Below are positions 1 to 6,309 of a stretch of DNA of 64,000 nucleotides, piece by piece. The notes beneath the pieces were generated by a model. That model did no database searches. It saw only the letters and a program-made list of their open reading frames with translations, and was not told the DNA's origin. Location: contig NZ_QFHO01000011.1 in assembly GCF_004920835.1 (NCBI RefSeq), forward strand, positions 1 to 64,000, given 5' to 3'. Both the position numbers and the translations under genes were made by a program. Source of the DNA: Stenotrophomonas maltophilia (lineage in GTDB: Bacteria; Pseudomonadota; Gammaproteobacteria; Xanthomonadales; Xanthomonadaceae). How positions within the stretch are numbered: position 1 is the stretch's first letter; each line of letters opens with the position of its first letter.

Positions 1-49
1 GGCGGGTTGGGTCCGGTTGCAGGGGGCGCTGCAAGGCCCACTCCGCCTT

Positions 50-120
50 CGACAGGTTCCTGCGACCTGTCGGGACGGCGTTCCGCAGTGCTGTTGGTGG
101 GTGTCGACCTTGGTCGACAC
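50..120. repeat. Two short perfect hairpins upstream of the first gene
   Basis: The stretch before the first gene has no credible coding sequence. It holds an 8-bp-arm hairpin (CGACAGGT at 50-57, ACCTGTCG at 65-72) and a 9-bp-arm hairpin (GTGTCGACC at 101-109, GGTCGACAC at 112-120). The second resembles the short-loop palindromes that recur throughout this genome. They may terminate a gene to the left of the window. The sequence and pairing are seen directly; the role is inferred. Confidence 0.5.
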
Positions 121-179
121 GCTTTCCCAAGGGTCAGAAGGGGTTCAGTGCCACGCGCTGAATGCGCGTCGTGGACGGG

Positions 180-185
180 TAGACT
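180..185 (+). promoter_or_regulatory. Candidate -10 element (TAGACT)
   Basis: The hexamer TAGACT ends 33 nt before the preferred ATG at 219. The same hexamer lies at the same distance before two other genes in this window (1405 and 11373). No convincing -35 element is visible, so this is a positional inference only. Confidence 0.35.
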
Positions 186-218
186 GTGGCTCTTGTTTAC
201 ATGATGACCGGTTGCCCG

Positions 219-1382
219 ATGTCCGCCAAATTCCGCTGGTTGCCCCTGTTGTGCCTGGCCCTGGCGGGCTGCAGTCAGTTGGAGAATCCGGGCAATGTGA
301 CCGCTGCCGACAAGGCGGCGCGGGCGCCGGCCAGTGATGGCGAGAACATGGTGTCGATCAATGCCGCCGATGCACCGCCGCCGCCGGCGCCGCCGCGCAG
401 CCGGGCGGATCGGCCGTGGCCGCAGGCGCAGCTGGAGAATGGCCGCGCCTGGGTCAGCTGCAGCACCGAGTATGCCGGCGATGCCGGCGACGGCACCGAG
501 CTGGAAGGGCTGCAACGCGACCAGATCAGTCAGGCGCTGGCGCCGTGCGCCGAGCGAGGCCTGTTACGCGTGCGCTACGCCGGCAAGATCAATCCCGGCT
601 TTGCCGAGATGATGTGGCGTTTGGCCGTGGTCGCCGACGAACAGAAGATCCACAAGCGCATCCTTGACCTGGACTCCAGTGGTGGCCAGGTGGAATCGGC
701 GATCGTCGCCGGCGACAGCATCGGTGAATCGGGCTGGACCATCTGGGTGCGCGAAGGCTCGATCTGCCACAGCGCCTGCGTGTTCGTGCTGGCCGCCGGT
801 GACAACCGCCTGCTGTCAGGCAAGGTCGGCATCCACCGCATGATGCGCATCAGTTCCAGGGCCACCTCGCGCGCTGAGCTCAACCGCGAGCTGCACGAGG
901 TCTACGACAACGTGAAGGATTACCTGCAGCGCAACGGCGTGGCGGTAGGCGTGGCCGACCTGATGATGACGGTGCCCAATCGCAGCCTGCGCCTGCTGAC
1001 GCCGGACGAACTGCGCCAGTACGGCCTGGACGGCACCAACGCGGTGCAGGACGACCTGGAGCGGATCAAGCAGATGCGTGCCTGTGGTGACGACTTCGTG
1101 CAGCGCAAGGACGCGTTCCTGATCGCCTTCGACCAGCAGTGCAAGCACGAAGGCGCCGACATGGAATCGATCAACAGCTGCGGCCAGGCGTTGAAGCAGC
1201 GCTTCGGCTTCCCCGATGCGGTGTGCCCGGAAGAAAGCCCACTGTCGGAGATCGATGTAGCAACGCTGCCGCCCGCGCCTTCGGAGCCACCGCCGGTGGC
1301 CGAACAGGCACCGGTGAACACTACCGCGCCCGCTGCACAGGCCGATGCAGCAGTGGTGGAAGGCAGCGCCCCGGCACGCTGA
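219..1382 (+). CDS. Lipoprotein with ClpP/crotonase-like fold
   Basis: The protein is 387 aa from the ATG at 219. This start gives a clean lipoprotein signal with lipobox LAGC and Cys18; earlier in-frame starts at 186 (GTG) and 201/204 would extend the signal unnecessarily. After a Pro/Ala-rich linker comes a domain resembling the periplasmic ClpP-like proteins of COG3904: a DSSGG strand near residue 152, then CHSACVF with Ser185 and GIHRMM with His206. These are placed like the ClpP nucleophile and histidine. The remainder is Cys-containing and ends in a Pro/Ala-rich tail. It would be anchored in the inner or outer membrane facing the periplasm. The substrate is unknown, and it may be a peptidase or only a fold relative. 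Confidence 0.8.
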   Translation: MSAKFRWLPLLCLALAGCSQLENPGNVTAADKAARAPASDGENMVSINAADAPPPPAPPRSRADRPWPQAQLENGRAWVSCSTEYAGDAGDGTELEGLQRDQISQALAPCAERGLLRVRYAGKINPGFAEMMWRLAVVADEQKIHKRILDLDSSGGQVESAIVAGDSIGESGWTIWVREGSICHSACVFVLAAGDNRLLSGKVGIHRMMRISSRATSRAELNRELHEVYDNVKDYLQRNGVAVGVADLMMTVPNRSLRLLTPDELRQYGLDGTNAVQDDLERIKQMRACGDDFVQRKDAFLIAFDQQCKHEGADMESINSCGQALKQRFGFPDAVCPEESPLSEIDVATLPPAPSEPPPVAEQAPVNTTAPAAQADAAVVEGSAPAR

Positions 1383-1404
1383 CGGCGTAGTCACTGCGCT
1401 GGCG

Positions 1405-1410
1405 TAGACT
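1405..1410 (+). promoter_or_regulatory. Candidate -10 element (TAGACT)
   Basis: TAGACT ends 30 nt before the ATG at 1441, in the context gTAGACTGcGG that is shared with the element at 180. No clear -35 is visible. It would drive the 1441/1998 gene pair. Confidence 0.35.
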
Positions 1411-1440
1411 GCGGTTCTTTCCCGAGAACCGGCGGTGTCC

Positions 1441-1986
1441 ATGAAGCGCGTGCTCCTGCTGCTGTCCTTGCTGCCCCTGACTGCATTGGCGCAGGCGCCT
1501 GCGCCCGCCACGCCTGCACCGGCGCCCGCCCGCCCGGCACCTGCTTCGCCAGCAGCAGCAAAACCGGCCACGGCCGGCGCACCGGCGCTGACCGCCGCGC
1601 AGCAGGCGCAGGTACAGAAACAGGACGCGGAAATGGGCGCGGCCGCAGTGAAGGCGGCGCAGCTGGTCGATGCCAACCGCGCCGGCGAATTGTGGGATGG
1701 CGCTTCGGCCGTCGCACGCCGTGCTGTACCGAAGGCGGCCTTCGTCAGCCAGTTGGCCAGCGAGCGTGCGCGGCTGGGCACCCTGGCTGGCCGCGGCCAG
1801 CCGACCATCACCCGGGTCAAGTACAACGCCGGTGCGGCGGTACCCGAAGGCCTGTACATCAACGTCAGCTTCCCGACCCGTTTCGCCAACAGCGCACAAC
1901 CCGTACGCGAACTGGTGTCGTTCCGTTTCGACGAGGACCATGTGTGGCGCCTGGCCGGTTACAGCCTGCGTGCGTCGGCACCCTGA
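1441..1986 (+). CDS. Secreted DUF4019-like protein
   Basis: The product is 181 aa. The ATG at 1441 gives a typical Sec signal (MKRVLLLLSLLPLTALAQA), followed by a long Ala/Pro linker (about residues 20-55) and a compact C-terminal domain of about 120 residues. That domain has alternating helix and strand character and the motif VSFRFDEDHVWRLAGY near its end, typical of DUF4019 proteins. These are small periplasmic proteins of unknown function. The stop is 11 nt before the next ATG, so it is probably co-transcribed with the MAPEG gene. Family assignment is by recognition of the terminal motif; no function is claimed. Confidence 0.8.
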   Translation: MKRVLLLLSLLPLTALAQAPAPATPAPAPARPAPASPAAAKPATAGAPALTAAQQAQVQKQDAEMGAAAVKAAQLVDANRAGELWDGASAVARRAVPKAAFVSQLASERARLGTLAGRGQPTITRVKYNAGAAVPEGLYINVSFPTRFANSAQPVRELVSFRFDEDHVWRLAGYSLRASAP

Positions 1987-1997
1987 GGAGATGAACG

Positions 1998-2387
1998 ATG
2001 GCAACTGAACTGACGATGCTGGCCTGGTCGGTGCTGCTGGGCTTCGTCTACATCTTCGCCACCTCCACCGTAGTCACCCGCGAGCGCGGGATGAAGTGGA
2101 ATGCCTCGGCGCGTGATGGCGAAGCCAGGCCACTCAGCCCGCTGGCCGGTCGCCTGCAGCGGGCCCAGGCCAACTTCCTGGAGACCTTCCCGTTCTTCGC
2201 CGCTGCTGCGATCGCGGTGGTGGTGGCCGGGCGCGGCAACGACACCACCGCATTGGCGGCGCAGGCCTACTTCTGGGCACGGGTGGTCTACCTGCCGCTG
2301 TATGCCGCAGGCGTGCCCTACGTGCGCAGCCTGGTCTGGGCGGTATCGCTGCTGTCGATCCTGGCGCTGGTGTTCGCGCTGCTGTGA
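1998..2387 (+). CDS. MAPEG family membrane protein
   Basis: This 129-aa protein has four predicted membrane segments (about residues 6-25, 55-75, 82-100 and 107-128). The loop RLQRAQANFLETFPFF is the characteristic MAPEG signature, in which N, E and P are conserved. MAPEG proteins include eicosanoid and glutathione metabolism enzymes of the membrane; bacterial members are mostly uncharacterised, so a substrate cannot be named. GAGGAG at 1985-1990 is a good ribosome binding site and overlaps the stop of the preceding gene, which indicates an operon. Confidence 0.88.
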   Translation: MATELTMLAWSVLLGFVYIFATSTVVTRERGMKWNASARDGEARPLSPLAGRLQRAQANFLETFPFFAAAAIAVVVAGRGNDTTALAAQAYFWARVVYLPLYAAGVPYVRSLVWAVSLLSILALVFALL

Positions 2388-2394
2388 TCGTGGC

Positions 2395-2408
2395 CTGATC
2401 CAGATCAA
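2395..2408 (+). promoter_or_regulatory. FNR/Anr-like box upstream of the flavin hydroxylase
   Basis: CTGAT-CCAG-ATCAA matches nine of the ten defined bases of the FNR consensus TTGAT-N4-ATCAA. A TATGCT hexamer at 2430-2435 could be the -10 box. That would place the centre of this site about 40 bp upstream of the transcription start, the usual position for class II activation by FNR/CRP-family proteins. The match is seen directly; regulation by an FNR homologue is inferred. Confidence 0.45.
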
Positions 2409-2467
2409 GGCCGCTCAGGTCCGCAGCGCTATGCTGGCGGCGACTGAATCAACGGCAGGAGGCGCGC

Positions 2468-3646
2468 ATGCGCAGGATGGACGTGGTGGTGGTCGGCGCC
2501 GGACCGGCGGGTCTGTGCTTCGCGCGCGCGCTGGCCGGCAGTGGCCTGCAGGTCGGCATGGTCGAAGTACAGCCGCGCCAGGCGCTGGCCGAGGCTGCCT
2601 TCGATGGCCGTGAGATCGCGTTGACCCATGCCTCGCGGCAGAGCATGGAACAGCTGGGCCTGTGGCAGCGACTGCCGGACGCCGAAGTCGCCGAATTACG
2701 CGATGCCAAGGTGATGAACGGCAGTTCGCCGTTTGCGTTGACCTTTGCCAGCAGCCAGGTCGATGGCCAGCCGTTGGGCTGGCTGGTGCCCAACCATCTG
2801 ATCCGCCGCGCTGCATGGGATGCCGTGCAGGACCAGGACGGACTGGAACTGTTTGACGGGCGCAAGGTGCAGAGCGTGCAGGCCGATGCGCAGGGCCATG
2901 TGGTCACGCTGGATGACGGCAGCACGCTGCACGCGCGCCTGCTGGTGGCCGCCGACAGCCGCTTCTCAGCAACCCGCCGCATGCTCGGCATCGGCGCGCA
3001 GATGCGCGACTTCGGCAAGTCGATGCTGGTGTGCCGCATGCAGGTCGAGCGTGATCACCACCACACCGCATGGGAATGGTTCGGCTACGGCCGTACCATG
3101 GCACTGCTGCCGCTCAACGAGGGCCAGGCGTCTGCGGTGGTCACCTTGCCGCCGCGCCAGATTGAAGCGCTGCTGGCGATGGACGAAGTGGCCTTCGGTG
3201 ACGCCATCAGTGACTGCTTCGAGCACCGTCTGGGCCGGATGCAGCCGGTGGCCACGCCGCAGGCGTATCCGCTGGTTGGCGTCTATGCGCACCGTTTTGT
3301 CGGCGAGCGTTCGGCGCTGATCGGCGATGCTGCGGTGGGCATGCATCCGGTCACCGCACATGGCTTCAATCTGGGCCTGGCCAGTGCGCAGCGGCTGGCA
3401 CAGGGCATCGTCGAACAGCAGCGTCGCGGTGCCGACATCGCCGCCGCCGGCATGCTGGCCAGCTACCAGCGCGGTCATCGGCTGGCATCGCGGCCGCTGT
3501 ACGAGGCTACCAACGCGATCGCCAGCCTGTATACCGACGATCGCCGCCCGGCGCGGCTGCTGCGCGCGGCCGGCCTGCGTCTGGCGCAGGGCGTTGCGCC
3601 GTTCAGGCAGCTGATCGCCTCGCACCTGACCCAGCGCGTGGCCTGA
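2468..3646 (+). CDS. ubiM: FAD-dependent ubiquinone hydroxylase, UbiM type
   Basis: This is a 392-aa UbiH/UbiF/COQ6-family flavoprotein monooxygenase. The N-terminal dinucleotide-binding motif VVGAGPAGLCFARAL is at about residues 8-22. The second FAD motif, GDAAVGMHPVTAHGFNLG (about 285-302), replaces the usual family form and resembles UbiM proteins, which hydroxylate the ring of demethoxyubiquinol in ubiquinone synthesis. It acts at the inner-membrane face and needs O2. AGGAGG at 2457-2462 supports the ATG at 2468. It stands alone, preceded by an FNR-like box. The general family is certain; choosing UbiM over another ring hydroxylase is less so. Confidence 0.78.
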   Translation: MRRMDVVVVGAGPAGLCFARALAGSGLQVGMVEVQPRQALAEAAFDGREIALTHASRQSMEQLGLWQRLPDAEVAELRDAKVMNGSSPFALTFASSQVDGQPLGWLVPNHLIRRAAWDAVQDQDGLELFDGRKVQSVQADAQGHVVTLDDGSTLHARLLVAADSRFSATRRMLGIGAQMRDFGKSMLVCRMQVERDHHHTAWEWFGYGRTMALLPLNEGQASAVVTLPPRQIEALLAMDEVAFGDAISDCFEHRLGRMQPVATPQAYPLVGVYAHRFVGERSALIGDAAVGMHPVTAHGFNLGLASAQRLAQGIVEQQRRGADIAAAGMLASYQRGHRLASRPLYEATNAIASLYTDDRRPARLLRAAGLRLAQGVAPFRQLIASHLTQRVA

Positions 3647-3657
3647 ACGGATTCAGA

Positions 3658-3879
3658 TCAGCCGGCGGCCAGCACGCGGATCTGGCTGTCGGCGAATTCA
3701 ACCACCTGGCCTGCGCGGATCTTGCAGGCCTTGCGCAGTTCGACCTCGCCGTCGACCAGCACCTGGCCTTCGCTGATGACCATCTTGGCCTCGCCGCCGC
3801 TGGTGACCAGGTCGGCCAGCTTGAGCAGCTGCTTGAGCTCGACGTAGTCGCCGTCGAGGTCGAATTCGAGAATCTGCAT
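3658..3879 (-). CDS. Small S4-domain RNA-binding protein (YbcJ/YaaA-like)
   Basis: This is a single S4 domain of 73 aa. The start at 3879 (MQILEFDLDGDYVELKQLLK) gives a protein of the usual size for the family; longer in-frame extensions run into non-coding-like sequence. The motif LKLADLVTSGGEAKMVISEG followed by VLVDGEVELRKACKI is the S4 fold that binds structured RNA, as in YbcJ. The conserved ending GQVVEFADSQIRVL is present. It converges on the preceding hydroxylase gene with only 11 nt between stops. The target RNA is unknown; ribosome-associated roles are suggested for relatives. Confidence 0.85.
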   Translation of the reverse strand: MQILEFDLDGDYVELKQLLKLADLVTSGGEAKMVISEGQVLVDGEVELRKACKIRAGQVVEFADSQIRVLAAG

Positions 3880-4107
3880 GGAACGGGTTTCCTGGGAAGG
3901 GGCGCCGGATTCTGGCCGGGCCGGGAGAGGGCGCGTATTGTGCGCCAGCACGGGGCATGACGGCACACGCACGGCAACCTGTATGCATGGTTCAGGATCA
4001 ATGCGGTATGATTCCGCTCTGAGCGAGTGAAATCTCCTCCAACCGAGCAGCGCCAGGGCACGCGATAAGAAGGGCGCCCAAAGCGCGGACCATCACCTTT
4101 TTTATCG

Positions 4108-4138
4108 CACTGCCAGGAAGACGGCAGTGTCTTCGGAG
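4108..4138 (+). promoter_or_regulatory. Competing hairpins just before the deaD ribosome binding site
   Basis: CACTGCC (4108-4114) pairs with GGCAGTG (4123-4129) around an 8-nt loop. Within that loop GAAGAC (4117-4122) is complementary to GTCTTC (4129-4134), which directly precedes the GGAG ribosome binding site (4135-4138). The two stems share position 4129 and would form either alternatives or a pseudoknot. The pairing is seen directly. Control of deaD translation by it, for example by cold or by the helicase itself, is inferred. Confidence 0.4.
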
Positions 4139-4144
4139 TTCCCC

Positions 4145-6082
4145 ATGTCCCAAGAATCCCAAGCGCAGCTGCAGTTCGCGCAGCTCGGCCTGTCCGAGTC
4201 TGTCATGCAGGCGGTCACCGCCATCGGCTACGAAACCCCGTCGCCGATCCAGGCTGCCACCATCCCGGCGATGCTGGAAGGCCGTGACGTGCTGGGCCAG
4301 GCCCAGACCGGCACCGGCAAGACCGCCGCCTTTGCGCTGCCGGTACTGTCCAACATCGACCTGCAGCAGATCAAGCCGCAGGCGCTGGTGCTGGCCCCGA
4401 CCCGCGAGCTGGCCATCCAGGTCGCTGAGGCGTTCCAGTCCTATTCCTCGAAGATCCCCGGCTTCCGCGTGCTGCCGGTGTACGGCGGCCAGCCGTATGG
4501 CCAGCAGCTGTCGGCGCTGCGTCGCGGCGTGCACATCGTGGTCGGTACCCCCGGCCGCGTCATCGACCACCTGGATCGCAGCACGCTGGACCTGTCCGAG
4601 CTGAAGACGCTGGTGCTGGACGAAGCCGACGAAATGCTGCGCATGGGCTTCATCGACGACGTCGAAGCCGTGCTGAAGAAGCTGCCGGCCAAGCGCCAGG
4701 TGGCGCTGTTCTCGGCCACCATGCCGCCGCAGATCCGCCGCATCGCGCAGACCTACCTGCAGGATCCGGTGGAAGTGACCATCGCGGCCAAGACCACCAC
4801 CTCGGCCAACATCCGCCAGCGCTACTGGTGGGTGAGCGGCATGCACAAGCTGGACGCGCTGACCCGCATCCTGGAAGTCGAGCCGTTCGACGCGATGATC
4901 ATCTTCGCGCGCACCAAGGCCGGCACCGAGGAGCTGGCCAGCAAGCTGCAGGCCCGTGGCCTGGCCGCTGCCGCCATCAACGGCGACATGCAGCAGGCGC
5001 AGCGTGAGCGCACCATCGCCATGCTGAAGGAAGGCAAGCTGGACATCCTGGTCGCCACCGACGTGGCGGCCCGCGGCCTGGACGTGGAACGCATCAGCCA
5101 CGTGCTGAACTACGACATCCCGTACGACACCGAAAGCTATGTGCACCGCATCGGCCGTACCGGCCGTGCCGGCCGCAGCGGTGAGGCGATCCTGTTCGCC
5201 ACCCCGCGCGAGAAGGGCATGCTGCGCCAGATCGAGCGCGCCACCCGCCAGCCGATCGAAGAAATGCAGCTGCCGAGCGTGGAAGCGGTCAACGACAACC
5301 GCATCAACAAGTTCACTTCGCGCATCACCGAGACCCTGGGCCAGGGCGGCCTGGACTTCTACCGCCAGCTGCTGGAACGCTTCGAAACCGAGCAGAACGT
5401 GCCGGCCATCGAAGTGGCTGCTGCGCTGGCGAAGATGATGCAGGGCGATACCCCGTTCCTGCTGCAGCCGCCGGTGCGTGCACCGCGCGAAGAGCGTGCG
5501 CCGCGTGAGCGTTTCGAGCGCAGCGAGCGCCCGGAACGTGGCGACCGCAACGAACGTGGCCCGCGCTTCGAGCGTGGCCCGCGTCGTGACGATGCCGAGG
5601 GCGGCTTCGAGCAGCGCCCGCGCCGTGACGTGCCGCCGCGCGGTGCACCGGAGCAGGGCATGGAAACCTACCGCATTTCGGTCGGTCACCAGCATGGCGT
5701 GAAGCCGGCCAACATCGTCGGCGCCATCGCCAACGAAGCTGGCCTGGAGAGCCGTTTCATCGGCCGCATCGACATTCACGACGACTTCTCGCTGCTGGAC
5801 CTGCCGGCGCAGATGCCGTCGGACGTGCTGACCCACCTGCAGAAGGTGTGGGTCTCCGGCCAGCAGCTGCAGATGCGTCCGCTGGCGGCCGGTGAAGAGA
5901 TCAATCCGGCGCCGCGTCCGTTCAAGCCGCGCTTCGACAAGCGTGGTCCGGGCGGCCCGGGCGGCCCGGGTGGTCCGCGCCGCAGTGGCCCGGGTGGCCA
6001 TGGTGGCGACCGCGGTGGTGACCGCGACAGCCGCCCGCCGCGCCGTGACGGCTTCAAGCCGCGCGGCCCGCGCAGCTACTAA
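4145..6082 (+). CDS. deaD: DEAD-box ATP-dependent RNA helicase DeaD/CsdA
   Basis: This 645-aa protein unwinds RNA duplexes in ribosome assembly and mRNA turnover, usually with increased importance in the cold. All core motifs are present: Q motif (GYETPSPIQ), Walker A AQTGTGKT, PTRELA, DEAD within LVLDEADEML, SAT, and HRIGRTGRAGR. The core ends near residue 370. A DbpA-type RNA-binding domain follows (about 515-590, beginning METYRISVGHQ), then a Gly/Arg/Pro-rich tail with GGPGGPGGP repeats that probably binds RNA non-specifically. The ATG at 4145 fits the GGAG at 4135. The leader is long, about 265 nt after the divergent S4 gene, and structured. Confidence 0.95.
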   Translation: MSQESQAQLQFAQLGLSESVMQAVTAIGYETPSPIQAATIPAMLEGRDVLGQAQTGTGKTAAFALPVLSNIDLQQIKPQALVLAPTRELAIQVAEAFQSYSSKIPGFRVLPVYGGQPYGQQLSALRRGVHIVVGTPGRVIDHLDRSTLDLSELKTLVLDEADEMLRMGFIDDVEAVLKKLPAKRQVALFSATMPPQIRRIAQTYLQDPVEVTIAAKTTTSANIRQRYWWVSGMHKLDALTRILEVEPFDAMIIFARTKAGTEELASKLQARGLAAAAINGDMQQAQRERTIAMLKEGKLDILVATDVAARGLDVERISHVLNYDIPYDTESYVHRIGRTGRAGRSGEAILFATPREKGMLRQIERATRQPIEEMQLPSVEAVNDNRINKFTSRITETLGQGGLDFYRQLLERFETEQNVPAIEVAAALAKMMQGDTPFLLQPPVRAPREERAPRERFERSERPERGDRNERGPRFERGPRRDDAEGGFEQRPRRDVPPRGAPEQGMETYRISVGHQHGVKPANIVGAIANEAGLESRFIGRIDIHDDFSLLDLPAQMPSDVLTHLQKVWVSGQQLQMRPLAAGEEINPAPRPFKPRFDKRGPGGPGGPGGPRRSGPGGHGGDRGGDRDSRPPRRDGFKPRGPRSY

Positions 6083-6105
6083 GCCACACCTGCGATCCTG
6101 AACAT

Positions 6106-6125
6106 CGCCAGCCTCCGGGCTGGCG
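6106..6125 (+). terminator. Hairpin downstream of deaD
   Basis: CGCCAGCC (6106-6113) and GGCTGGCG (6118-6125) form an 8-bp stem with a TCCG loop, starting 24 nt after the deaD stop and followed by TTGTCC. The stem is strong but the T-run is weak, so it may act with the larger inverted repeat that follows. Confidence 0.6.
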
Positions 6126-6144
6126 TTGTCCGTTGTGGGCCCGG

Positions 6145-6227
6145 AAAAGGGGACGGAGGGGATTAAGTCGCTTATGCCCGGCAGTGCGCTTATGCCGAAA
6201 ACGACTTAATCCCCTCCGTCCCCTTTT
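6145..6227. repeat. Inverted repeat with 26-bp perfect arms
   Basis: The left arm at 6145-6170 (AAAAGGGGACGGAGGGG then ATTAAGTCG) and the right arm at 6202-6227 are exact reverse complements. They are separated by 31 nt that themselves contain two copies of GCTTATGCC. Because the right arm ends in CCCCTTTT it could also stop transcription leaving deaD. The form suggests a dispersed intergenic repeat; no other copy was noticed in this window. Confidence 0.8.
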
Positions 6228-6309
6228 CGCATGGCAAACACATTGGCGGTCATAGGCTGGCTCGGTTCCAAGGGAGGTTGTCACCGCAGCACATTCGGGG
6301 GGATCCGGG

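Noticed and set aside
3998..6001. Long minus-strand open frame opposite deaD
   Set aside because: It mirrors the deaD coding sequence and has no recognisable domain or start signal.
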